From positions 21,330,038 through 21,394,037 of the forward strand of contig NC_088173.1 in assembly GCF_028769735.1 (NCBI RefSeq): 64,000 nucleotides of DNA, given 5' to 3'. The notes beneath the pieces are model-generated. The model saw nothing but the letters and a program-made list of their open reading frames with translations, searched no databases and was not told the DNA's origin. How positions within the stretch are numbered: the first letter of the stretch is position 1; each line of letters opens with the position of its first letter. The translations under genes and the position numbers were made by a program. Origin of the DNA: Zonotrichia leucophrys gambelii (lineage: Eukaryota; Chordata; Aves; Passeriformes; Passerellidae). This document shows, piece by piece, positions 32,658 to 43,198 of this stretch.

Positions 32658-32897
32658 TGTTGTAATCTTCACTGCAGTGTTGTTCTTGCCTCTCTGCTGG
32701 GGCTCTTCTCCATTCTCTGCAGCATAGTCCTTCCTGTCTTCTCGGGCTCCTCCTGGGCTCTCAACCCACCCCTATTTATTTCAGTTACCTTCACGAGCTA
32801 CAGCTGGTGCCCAACTAAGGACCCTGCAGCTGCAGCTCGTTTGGAGCAACTCAGACCCACACAGGTCTTACAATACAACATATATTCAGGCCCCACA
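32658..32897 (-). repeat. 5' LTR of the mini-retroelement
   Basis: 240 bp and about 96 percent identical to the 3' LTR by hand alignment. Differences include a 6-bp CTGCAG tandem duplication near 32827-32838, a 2-bp deletion near 32743 and one C fewer in the terminal C run. AATAAA occurs on the minus strand at 32775-32780. Confidence 0.9.
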
Positions 32898-32903
32898 AAA
32901 TGG
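32898..32903. repeat. Target-site duplication, right copy
   Basis: AAATGG immediately after the element, identical to 32003-32008. Six bases is the usual length for alpharetrovirus/ERVK-type integrases. Confidence 0.88.
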
Positions 32904-33222
32904 TCTCAAGATTTTCCTGAAACCTAAATCCAATCGATTTGGCAAACATCACAACTGGTGGCAGTTCCTCACTTATATTGGATGGGGTTTACCTTACTCT
33001 GTATGCTATGGAAATTTACCTCGCAGTTTAATTTTTTTAAGATGCTTTTATGACTTCTTTAAAATATTAAAAAATTCAGAGGTATTCTTTAATTCTTGAT
33101 GCTTTTTGAAAAGTAGCGTTACACTTGTTTTGCCTATGTCTAGTACTTGTAGAGAATAGGTAGCTGAAAAAAAGGAGAGATCAAAAGATACTCCTGTGAC
33201 ATTTCATGTGCTTGTGATGATT

Positions 33223-33270
33223 TGGGGTTTTTTGTCTGTTTCGTCACATTTTTGGGGTTTTTTTTTGGTC
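33223..33270. repeat. T/G-rich simple tract
   Basis: ttggggttttttgtctgttt followed by a second block tttttggggttttttttttg. Two GGGG runs lie within 30 bases. Member of the recurrent T/G-rich class. Confidence 0.7.
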
Positions 33271-36014
33271 TTAATACTCCTTATTTATTCATGACTTTTT
33301 TTCATGTTTGTGGTTAACAGCTAAATGAACATAAGCGTAGGTGTAATATGTACAGCTATTAGAGTAGTCTTGATATTGTCTTTTCATAACCAACCTAAAC
33401 AATCATATATTACTTTGACTTCAATTTAAAAAATCTCCCACTTCACTCCAAAAAAAGTGATGAAAAAAAAAGAAAATCATTGCTTCATTTCTTTAGTTGT
33501 TTTACTCTATAAACAAGTATTAGTGGTGATGGTGGCGTTTTTGAGCCTCATGGGATGTGGGTGTGCATTGTAATATTTCTTTTTCATACTGTGAATGATG
33601 TATGGATGGGGCCAGTCTGTGGTGCCTGTTTTGCATGCTTGCTGCTTCTGGAAGATGAAAATCGAGGTATGTAAAATTTGTTTTCTTATGTAGGCTAAAA
33701 AGGGTTGTTTTCCTGAGCAATGCTATTGTTTTGATGATCAAAGGTCTGCAGCGCTAGGATGCATTGTAGATCCATTTTCAGTCTACATGTGCTAAGTATA
33801 TTTTCCTGAGTCGTATACAAATTTTTTACAAAACTTTCTGGACCTTGCTTGAAGTTAAAGAAATTTTTGAAATGTGAATGGTGGTATATGATAATCTGAT
33901 AACACAAAGCATTAATGCAGAGTTCGCCTGATGAAGCTTTGATAGCTGCAGTATTTAAGTACTCTTTTATAATACATAATTTAAGGACTTGAGTTTTCAG
34001 TGCAGAATATTGTATAAAGTATTATTTCTAAGAGACACAGAATAAATGAAACAAGAAAGGATCTTAATTCTCTGTCTCTTGTGAAAGTGAGTGATTGTAC
34101 ATAAGATTACAAGTGAAGGTGAGAACTTCATTTTAAAATGGTAACCCTTTTTATTTGCTTAGACTGGTGAAAAAGAGCAGGTTCTGTTTGCAAGAAGTTG
34201 AATGCAAATGTAACAGAAATTACTTGTGGAAGTAAAAACTAACAGGAATATTCTTGGCAAATTCTTCCATTATTACTTAAAAAATATGTTAAATGACAAT
34301 TCTTGTGTTCTGACTGTAAAAGTTATAGAAAATGGATGGACAAAGATTTTCTTTGTGTAGATCTGAGTACAAAGCCAGGATGATTAATCCCCACAAAATG
34401 TAGAATAAGGCTAGTAAATTTCCAGAAATGACATCAGTTTAAATTTATTTACATCTGTATTTATGAGGAGCTGAAGGAAAAAAAAAGTGAGAAAAGCTTG
34501 TTCATAAAAAAAATGGGTCTCTATAAAAGCTAAGTATGTAGAGTTGGGCAATGTGTCTCTTTCATTAAACCAAAGTGTTATTATGCAGGTGATATAGTAC
34601 AATCACAATTTTTACCAATCAAGATGGAGATAAACTTTTTGATAACTTTTGAAAAACAAGTTTTGGTGAAAAGAAAATAGAGTGAATTACTTGGATTTTC
34701 TCTTCTAAGTTACACTTCGTTATTTCTTGCTGTGCTGTACACTGCTCGGTTGTTTGGTCACTTGCAATGTAGTAATGTATGTGATTTTTAAAAAAAATTA
34801 TAGTTTTTTATATTCCAAGTTATTTGCAACAATTTTTGCTTCTTTTTACTTACTTGAAATTACTCAAAGACTGAGAAACTGAGATACTAAAATGGAAAAA
34901 TGGAAATAAGAGTAGAGTCAGCTCTTGAAGAAAAATCAGAACTAATCAATAAAACAAAACTACCAACACAAGAACACTCAACAAAGAAAAGAAGCTGTCA
35001 GGCTGGAATTGCTATCAAAATAAATTGTAAAAAATTGATTCTACAGACATTTCACCATTTTCCTTGGCATACAAATGTTGGACACTCCAGTCTATGAATT
35101 GGCTGGCCTTGTCTCCAGTCTCTCAGTCTTGGGAGATCAATGGTACCTCAGACATGTTATAAAGATTTCTTCTGATCTGAGGTGTCAAAAAATAGAAAAT
35201 TATCAGTGTGCAAATAAAAGCCTGTACAATTATCTCATTATTTTGGTTGCATTTCTCACTTACTGGTTTCCTAACTTCAGCAAAGTAGGAGTATTTTCTT
35301 AATTTGATGCAATGTACCTCAACCAATTGACTTTCATAGATTATTGAAAGCACAACTCATTCTGAATACTCTAAAAGTATTTCTGAATGCTGAGAGAAGG
35401 CTATACATGATTTGGTGCGCTTATTTCAACAAATCACTATGTTTTGAAGTTCAAATTAGCACATGACTAACATTAAATTTTTACTGTGTGCACTCTTTAA
35501 ATGCTCCTGAAATGTGACTCCAAGAATAATGGCTTGGGACTCTGAAATGTAGACTCTATTAAAGTTGCCAGAGAAGTGAATTTTGTTCTTCCCTTTAAAT
35601 TCTTGTCCTTATTGATAATGGAGGAATAGTGGTGTTCAGCAGAGTGTGTAGGCTCAGGTAGAGCTAATACTACTTTGTTATAGAACACAGGGTTAGATAT
35701 TTCCTGAGGAATTCCATTTCCTCTTGACTTTATATGTCTTAGTCTATTGGTATTTTTTGGGTAGGTGTATCTTGTGGGTTTTGCTCCCTGTAAGACCATC
35801 CTAACTTGGAGAATTCTTCTGCGTGAATGACTCAGAGGGATTTATTTTCTCTCTGAAGAGCATGCACATCGATTATGTGGAACTTCCATCTTCCTTTGTA
35901 TTTTAGATCATAAAATACAGAAGAGATACTCACTGAGTCTTGCAATTTTGTTGTTCTGCTTTGTTTTGCATTTTGAAAACTGCATCACTGAATTTTTTCC
36001 CTCTTTTACGTGAC

Positions 36015-36049
36015 AGGTGTGACAGTTGAGACAAATTGCTGTCACACCT
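36015..36049. repeat. Perfect 11-bp inverted repeat, 13-nt spacer
   Basis: AGGTGTGACAG at 36015-36025 and CTGTCACACCT at 36039-36049 are exact reverse complements. The arms have mixed composition, so this is less likely to be a chance AT palindrome. The half-site GGTGTGA resembles a T-box core; that is only a resemblance. Confidence 0.85.
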
Positions 36050-37553
36050 TACAGTGTTCTGTTATTAAGTATTCTGAATCTGCTTGGTCTTTCTTCAAGT
36101 GTCCTTGGTCAATGCTTTTAAGGTTGAATATTTCTTTCTTGTCTCCATCGTATCCCAGTGTCTGTGGAAGGAATTGTAAATATCTGTTTGTTAAAAAAAT
36201 AACTTTCCAAATGAAGGATTTATTTAAAGAAACCTCGATAGGTTTTCATTGTGCTGCTGAGATTGAGTTATCATCTGTTTTGAATCTCTGCAGGGAGTAT
36301 TTTCATCAGTATGAACACTAAATGACCAGTTCAGACTTGCCTATGGGAAAAAGTTCCTTGATTACTTGATAATCCTCTCTGCTGATAATAAAATTGTTCT
36401 GCTCTGGGCAGCATTTTCAAATGTTCTGGTGATCTGAATTTTTTTGACTGCTAATAAGATACAGGAAGAGACATCAAGTAGCTTTGGGATGCATTTCAAA
36501 GTAAAGGCATTTAATAGTGTTTTAACTGCATTTGCAGGCAATAGCACCATTTTCTTAATAGCACCATATTCTTAAAGGTAAAATCTTATCAACTGAACTA
36601 TTTTCAATTTCCTCCACTGACATCCAGTATCAACCCTCAATTATGTCTCATAGCATTATGATAGTCATAGCAATTGAGACAGTCTAATAAATATATTTAT
36701 TTTCTTATTTCACAATTTAAAACCAATATCTTTACACAGTCTTCCACACATAGTTTTTATGGGCTAATTCATAAATTTGTATACATATCTGTAGGCCTTT
36801 TGCTGTCTTACTGTTCCTTGAGAGTGTACGATAATTTGCTTTTGATTTCAAATCCAAAGATGTTTTAATTTTAATTCACTTGATATAAAAAAAAGAAAAG
36901 GAAAAAAGTTATGTTTCTGGTAAATTATCTGGTATGTAAAAGTAGTAAGATATCTGTGGCTAAGGTAACACAAAGTTTCTTTATAGATGCACATACAGAA
37001 CTACTTCTAACAAGGACAGGACGGTGTGGGCATTTCTGATTTAAGGCCTAATGTGTGAGCCATGTCAGTCTTTCAGCTGACTTAAGTGGGTACTCAAGCA
37101 ACTCAACAGTGTTTTAACCAACTAAGAACACTGATCAGTTTAAATGGCTGCGTTAACTCTACCTCCTATCATCAATTGCTGAGCCTGTAGGATTGAGCTA
37201 GACATTGTGTACAAAGGGTCAGGCAAGAGATAAGCTCTGTAGAAAACTGCTGCTGTGTTATGGAAACAAAATCCTTTGCATTTGCCAGTGCAGAATGACT
37301 CATGCAATTTTTATGAAGGCACAATATTTCTTTCAACTCGATTTCTTCTGCTGGGAATGGAAACTGCATTCAGTGGTCTGCCTGAAGTAACTTTCTGCCT
37401 GAAGTAACATCACTTTTATGTTTCTGTTCTACTTTACTTGCTAATATAGAGAATTATGGAAATTGTGCTTATCTGGTGGAGTTATATTAGTAGTAGTCAG
37501 TAGAAGAGGCATGTAGCATGGCCAACAAAAGACAAAGTTGCTGGAGGAGTGTC

Positions 37554-37570
37554 TGTGTGTGTGTGTGTGT
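37554..37570. repeat. (GT)n microsatellite
   Basis: About eight uninterrupted TG units just upstream of the CR1 fragment. Confidence 0.85.
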
Positions 37571-37610
37571 ACTCATTCTCCCTCTCTCTTCTTCTGCCTT
37601 TCTGCCCTTT

Positions 37611-37760
37611 TCATGGAATCACAGGATGGCTTGGGTTGGAAAGGACTTAAAGGTTGTCTAGTTCCAACCCCCCTGTCTGGGGCAGGGATGCCACACACCA
37701 GACTGGGTTACTCAAAGCTCCATCCAGCATGACCCTGGGCACTTGTGATGGCAGACAGGT
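37611..37760 (-). mobile_element. CR1 LINE 3'-end fragment
   Basis: Reverse complement of the CR1 3' end: tcatggaatcacaggatggc then ttgggttggaaaggacttaa, gttccaacccccctg, gactgggttactcaaagctc and catccagcatgaccctgggc. The 3' terminus with the tail motif is at 37611, and the element runs to the right until similarity fades near 37760. Antisense to FSTL5. It carries no coding part. Confidence 0.92.
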
Positions 37761-40063
37761 GCCAGGTCCTTGTGTCACTGAGCAGGTCCGCTTTTGTTCT
37801 GTCCCTCTGTGGAGCACACTTTGTACACTACAAACTCCACTGCTGAGGATAGTCTTACTGTAGTTGCCTAATCAGATGGCAGCTACCAACCACCTGTACA
37901 AAGTGAGCATGACACCCTCAGGTTCCTGTTTTACCAATGTGTACTTTTCCAGAGTGGGCTTACAAATGCCATTTAAATGCATAAGCCAAATTAAATATCT
38001 GAAATTGTCTGAAGAGGTATTCAGGAAAAATCAGTTTTGCTGTACACTATATGGAACTCTAATGGTGAACTACTATATGATTTCTGGTTTGGAATAGTAA
38101 GTTTGTACTCATTAAAAAAAAAAAGCCTGAATTATGAACATTTTTTGATCAGACAGGTACTCAGTGCAGTAGAGTACTCACATGTTCTAAGAAGAAAGGA
38201 TTAATACCTCTCTAGCCATACTGAGAACAATGCCCAGCAGGGGGAAAAGAGACTGAAAATGAAGACTGAGAGTGAGAGTCAGTGATGGATGAAAGGAAAA
38301 ATCCCGTAAGAAATATAATCAGAGTTCTATCAGGAGGAATGGATGAACCTGTGACTTAGGCAATTCTAATGCAAGTAGTTGTAAAATAATATATCTCTGT
38401 AAATCGATATGAAGTAAGAAAAAAGCATGAGGTTTAAACTCAGAAAATTAGGGAAGTAAGGCATTATAAAGCAAACAATTTCAGATATGCTGATTGCAAC
38501 CTGCAGTACTGTTTGTTCTATGAACACAGCATCCTCGCCTTGAGCAGGGAAAGAGATTTTGGAATCTCAATAAAAACATTGTCTTACACTATAGCTTGTG
38601 ATTGATATAGAGAGTTCCATATTTAAAACAGATATTTGAGAGATCTGTTTCTGAACTCTGAATCCTTCATGTGATCTTTCAAAAAGAAGGAACAATGTGA
38701 TTTTGACTAAATAGTTGAAAGCAGTAATGATGGAGGTATGCAAGATGTCCCTTGGCAGGTCAGATCCAAGAGGAAAAGCAATTGCAGGACAATTGCATGA
38801 GATCTTTAATTGAATAGCCAGTCACTCTCTATTCACTACCATGAGCCTTAAACTGGAATTGGTAATTTATGTGCTAGGGATTCTTTCAAAAAATTAATAA
38901 GATAAAACTACCATATGTTCCTACCAGATTTTCCATAAAGAATTTTTGAATTACAGTCTGCTTTTGTGCAGTGCTGGTTTGATGGTGGATGGCAAAAAGG
39001 ACTTTGAAAATGGAATGCAATTTTTTTTTTTATGCTTTTCACTGTAGTTTAGACAAGGGAGAAGCAAGTACGGTCGCAATTGTTGAGTAATTTTTATATG
39101 GAACCTACTGTTGTTCAAGCATAAAAAATACTAGGCTGACCTTTTTTGTAAGAATTTTAATTTTATGCATGGAAAAATATTGTTAGACTTGTTTTCAGGA
39201 AATATATAAATTTATGACAAATATTTGACTCATAAGCGCAAGATATGCAAAGAATATTTTGCCAACATCCATTTCCTATTTTGTGGTACATTATGCAAGG
39301 TGAAACTGTTAACTTTTGTAGTTCGAGTTAATGATTCTCATAATTTCTAAATCGTTTATGAGCTGCAAATATCTGTGATGAGTTGGCTGAAGTTTCATTT
39401 TATAAATTTGAAGGTACTATTTGACTTGAACTGGTGATCAGATGCTTGGCTTTTGCTTGCTTAGTGGTTTATGACCTGAAAAATATTACTTAGCTGATGT
39501 TTCCATATGGAATATATTTTTTTTCATCGCAGCAGACTTAATGATTCCAAAGAAGGTTGAAGAAGGTTGAAAAATGAATGTGCATGGGTTATGTTATGAT
39601 ACATGGCTTATGTGATGATGCATGGGTTATGTGATGTCACAGAGAATGATTATAAAATGTTTGCAGATAGCCATAGGAATAGCATTACATAGGAAGTTTA
39701 AGTCTGTGTTTTCTGCCGAACAATACAGTCTACCTTACTATTTCAGACACATTATGTGTGTTATCTGTCATTTTTATGCTTTAGAAAGAAAGATTTGAAT
39801 TTTGTGTACAATCTTTTTTTTTTTGTCCTTTTCAAAAATTTGCTCAGTTGTATCTGAACCTGTTGGTAAACTTGTGCTGTTGCTTGCTTAGTGGAATTTA
39901 AATTTTGCATAGGATAAGCTCAAAGATTTAATGTGAACAGAATGTGCTGAAGTCCAGAGATGGAAAGTTTGCACAGATATCTATTTTGTTACTAAGTTCC
40001 TGCTGGAGTTTAATTAGAATAGAGAACAAAGGAATAGGTATCTGTGCTGCTACCCACAGCAAT
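37761..40063 (+). other. Intronic sequence, no gene seen
   Basis: AT-rich intron; the only structures are small tandem repeats at 39551-39570 and 39581-39637 and T runs near 39020 and 39812. Confidence 0.55.
39551..39637. repeat. Two adjacent short tandem repeats (10 bp x 2, 19 bp x 3)
   Basis: agaaggttga is repeated twice at 39551-39570. At 39581-39637 three consecutive 19-bp units read tgcatgggttatgttatga, tacatggcttatgtgatga and tgcatgggttatgtgatgt, with no gap between them. Confidence 0.9.
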
Positions 40064-40192
40064 ATAGAATTATAGAAGGTTTTGGATGGGAAGGGATCTT
40101 AAGATCAACTGGTTCCAACTGCCCTGCCATGGGAAGGGTGCCATTCATGAGACCAGGTTGCTCAGGACCCCATCCAACTTGGCCCTAAACAC
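40064..40192 (-). mobile_element. CR1 copy A, 3' part (interrupted)
   Basis: Reverse complement of the CR1 3' end: atagaattatagaaggtttt, gggaagggatcttaagatca, gttccaactgccctgccatg, accaggttgctcaggacccc, ttggccctaaacac. The match stops at 40192, where a second CR1 begins. It resumes at about 40863, so copy A was the insertion target. Confidence 0.9.
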
Positions 40193-40862
40193 AGAATCAC
40201 AGAATGTGCTGTGTTGGAAGGGACTCACAATGTTTATCAAAGTCCAACTCCTGGCCCTGCATGGACAGGTCCAGGAGTCAAACCATGTGCCTGAGAATGT
40301 TGTCCTGACATTTCTTGAAAAACATCAATCTTGGCTCTGTGATCAGGCCCTGGGGAGTCTGTTCTGCCACCCTCTGGGTGAAAAACTTTTTCATAATATT
40401 TAATCTAAACTTCCTCTGACACAACTTCAGGCCATTCCTTCATGTCCTGTCACTGGTCATCGCAGAGAAGAGATCAGTGCCTGCCTTTCCCCTTCCCTTC
40501 ATGAGGAAGTTGTAGACTGGGATGAGGTCCCCCCTCAGTCTCCTTTTCTCCTGGCTGAACAGACAGTGACCTCAGACACTCCTCATTGGTCTTACCCTCA
40601 AGGCCCTTCACCATTATTGTTGCCCTCCTTTGCACATTCTTTAATAGTCTAATGACCTTTTTATATTGTGGTGCCTAGAAGTGCGCACAGGGAGCAGAGC
40701 AGGACAATCCCCTCCCTTGCCTGGCTGGGGATGCTGTGCCTGATGCCCACCAGGACACGGTTGGCCCTCCTGGCTGCCAGGGTACAATGATTCATGTTCA
40801 AATTGCTTTTGACTGGGACCCTTCCTGCAGTGCTGCTCTCCAGCCACCCAGCCTGTCTGTAC
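40193..40862 (-). mobile_element. CR1 copy B, inserted into copy A
   Basis: A second CR1 in the same orientation, starting with its own 3' terminus (agaatcacagaatgtgctgt, then gttggaagggactcacaatg). It continues through the 3' untranslated region and the end of the reverse transcriptase frame. Antisense landmarks include gaggtcccccctcagtctcc then ttttctcctggctgaacaga, aaggcccttcaccattattg then ttgccctcctttgcac, gtggtgcctagaagtgcgca, gagcaggacaatcccctccc, and ctgctctccagccacccagc. Frames are broken; inactive. It is 5'-truncated, as is usual for CR1. Confidence 0.92.
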
Positions 40863-41019
40863 ATCCCCAACCTCTCTGCACAACCTGTTCAGTGCTTCAC
40901 CATAGTGAAGAATTCAAAGTGAATAATTCTTCCTAACATCCAATCTAAACCTGTCATCACAGTTTAAAACCATTGTCCTTTTCCTTGTCACTATCTGGCT
41001 CTATGCAAAGTCCTTCTCT
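40863..41019 (-). mobile_element. CR1 copy A, remaining 5' part
   Basis: Copy A continues after the insertion: ccaacctctctgcacaacct, gttcagtgcttcacc, aagtgaataattcttcctaa then catccaatctaaacctgtca, gtttaaaaccattgtccttt, and gcaaagtccttctct. Relative to the usual CR1, about 15-20 bases that should lie between the two halves are missing at the junction, so the insertion came with a small deletion. Confidence 0.88.
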
Positions 41020-41279
41020 ATCATTTCTATATATACCATATAATTTGCACGTACTCCTTTCAATGTGATGATTAAAATAGATACAGCATTAATAATTCTG
41101 ATAAATCCCCATTCTCAGTGACAAATTTTTCATGTCTAGGTTTGTTGGGGTTTTTTTTTTCCCTTGTATGGGTATAATGCTATTAAAATATCTGTTCGAG
41201 GTAATGTGTATATATCGGGAAAGTAATCCAGTTGATGTTCCTTTAACAACAATGGATATTTAAAGTACCATGATGTTGG

Positions 41280-41385
41280 CTTTTGGTGGGTTGCTTTTTG
41301 GCTTGGGCTTTTGGTGGTTTTGTTTTTTGGTTTTTTTTTTTTTTTTTTTTTTTTTTTGGTTGGTTGATTTTGTTTGTTTTTCCTC
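41280..41385. repeat. T/G-rich tract with T27 homopolymer
   Basis: cttttggtgggttgcttttt leads into a run of 27 T (41331-41357), then ggttggttgattttgtttgt. Too pure to be coding, despite open frames on both strands. No transposon body is attached, so it is not a retroelement poly(A) tail that I can identify. Confidence 0.85.
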
Positions 41386-43059
41386 CTGTTTTTCTACTAA
41401 CCTGCTTGGGAAAACTAGCTTGCAATGACAGCTGCTCTGTGGACAGCATAATATGTATCTGTCCTATGAGAGTAGCCATTCAATTTCTTTTAGTATCAAC
41501 TAGATAAAATGTGATTCTGCTCCATATTCTGGGTATAAAGCTTGTAATTATTTAATACATTTTTCTAATTATAATTCAAATATTCAATACTTTAAAATTT
41601 GCAACTTACAAATATGTAATAAAATCTATGGAAGATAGGATTGGAGGGAATTAGTTGCTGGATTTTTTTTGTTTTATTAATTGCTTTGTGTTAAGAAATA
41701 ACAACTGACTGTAAGACAAGTTCATGTTCTTTTTTTTTAGTCAATACACACATATTAATTTCAGTAGTATAAACATAGTTCAGCATGTAAGTTCCTCATT
41801 TAAAGTGTCCTAAATGTGATTTTTGGGGTTTTAGGGGACAGTAGGTCTATAGCTTTGCTGCTGTCAGACATGTAAATATTACTGAGACATTTTTTTGGGT
41901 TACCCAAAATGTATCTGCATCTCTCCCCTAATGGACCCATCACTGCAGTGGGATTTTCCAGGCTGTTGGCTTGGACTCCTGCCTTGCAGAAGGAGGCACA
42001 GAAAGCTGACTCAGCTGAAGTCACTGAGAGTTTCCTCCTTGGCTTTGTTATGGCCAGTAAATTTCATCACAGAGAGAAGGAAAGAAGTTGTAAGGAGGCC
42101 AAAGTAATAGCAGGTATCACATCACTTGTTTCAATGTCAATTGGAATCACTTCATAAGGACTTAATGCGTTTTATGTCCTTATATTACATCATCAGTTTA
42201 CAGGAGTTGAAATTACATCTTTATGACTTAAATCTAATCTCCAGTGTTGGAGGAAACTATTTTTGAAATTACTGTGTGTTTTCTGGGCAGAGACTGTGGC
42301 TTTAGTGGCAAGGGTTTGTGAGGGGGTAGAAAAATATTATTTATTAACTTTTTAATTGATACTGGCTCAGAAAACTCTTGCAAGTAAGCAGTATTGGTAT
42401 AATAGCCTTGTACTATTTACAATGAAGTTGCCCTCCCCTTAATTTTTATATTATTTGGATTTTTTTCAGTTCATTTTGAACACAACCTTCATCAAAAAAC
42501 ATTGATAAGCAGGAACACTGACTGTATATAAACTTCACTACAAGTTATTTATTTCTAGCCATGTGTAGCTATATGTTGGATGTCATAAATTAGTAAATTC
42601 TTTGGAACAAATAACTTCTTTAGAATTGGCATGATGGAACCTTGTTTCACTTCTGACTTATGATGAATAAAATGCTGATTGACATTGAAATTATTACTTG
42701 ATTTTATTTTAAATGTTGAAACAACTGAAAAACTTCTTGGGAATTATCAGGAACATAATTGGCTATAAACGAATCTATTTTGTCTTATTTAGGGTTATTT
42801 TATGCATACCTGGTAAGATAACAAATGGTAGAAGGTTGTTTTGCTTCAGCAGTTTCAGTTTCAAGTTGCAAAACTTGCATAGGTAGTAGCTAGCAAACAT
42901 GGAAACAATCAATGCTTACTTTGACTGATATCTTTTATATTTTTGTCTTGCTTTAATGCAGCCATCCCTCTCAAAGCTACTGTATGACCTATGCTTCTGA
43001 TAATTTCTCAGTATATACATGTGTGGCTATCTGGCCATAAAATGTATTAATTTACTTAT

Positions 43060-43198
43060 TAGAATTGTAATTATATTATAATTATAATAATTTTATAATA
43101 ATAAACTTATTATAACCTTATTATAATTATAATATAGTATTGTAGTATAATTATATACTACAATAAACTTATTAGTATAATAAATAAATTACTTTTAA
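43060..43198. repeat. AT-rich low-complexity patch
   Basis: Almost entirely A and T in ATTATAATTATAAT-type periodicity. The phrase aataaacttatta recurs about three times (near 43100, 43162 and part in between). It contains the perfect hairpin at 43138-43165. Confidence 0.85.
43138..43165. repeat. Perfect 12-bp inverted repeat, 4-nt loop
   Basis: TATTGTAGTATA at 43138-43149 and TATACTACAATA at 43154-43165 are exact reverse complements with loop ATTA. The arms include G and C, unlike the surrounding patch. Confidence 0.88.

Larger units (their letters stand above)
32009..32897 (-). mobile_element. Complete mini-LTR retroelement, non-autonomous
   Basis: An 889-bp element reading on the minus strand: 5' LTR (32658-32897), putative primer-binding site, 412-bp internal region, polypurine tract, 3' LTR (32009-32245), all inside a perfect 6-bp target duplication. 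The terminal bases on the minus strand are TGTGGGG... and ...ACA, i.e. canonical TG/CA ends. There is room for no gag, pol or env, and none is seen. A 6-bp duplication, short LTRs and a tRNA-Trp-like primer site fit the alpharetrovirus/ERVK-like class in birds. The element must have used proteins of another retrovirus. The two LTRs differ at about ten positions by hand count plus three small indels, so the insertion is not recent. It lies antisense to FSTL5 in the downstream intron. Confidence 0.9.
32904..37610 (+). other. Intronic sequence, no gene seen
   Basis: AT-rich intron after the mini-retroelement. It holds a T/G-rich tract (33223-33270), a perfect 11-bp inverted repeat (36015-36049) and a (GT)n microsatellite (37554-37570). 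Short open frames are not recognised. Confidence 0.55.

Noticed and set aside
32114..32927. Plus-strand frames of 113, 81 and 100 codons over the mini-LTR element
   Set aside because: They read the antisense strand of LTRs and minisatellite repeats; the repetitive peptide is a consequence of the repeat.
35497..35799. 100-codon minus-strand frame
   Set aside because: No recognised domain and ordinary intronic composition; length within chance expectation.
36010..36321. 103-codon cysteine-containing frame (MTGVTVETNCCHTLQ...)
   Set aside because: It resembles no FSTL5 exon or other family, and the cysteines have no recognisable spacing. Its start overlaps the inverted repeat.
40086..40936. 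Several 66-105-codon frames on both strands
   Set aside because: All lie in the two nested CR1 copies and do not correspond to an intact CR1 frame.
41243..41507. Lysine- and phenylalanine-rich frames on opposite strands
   Set aside because: They are translations of the T27 homopolymer and flanking T/G-rich sequence.
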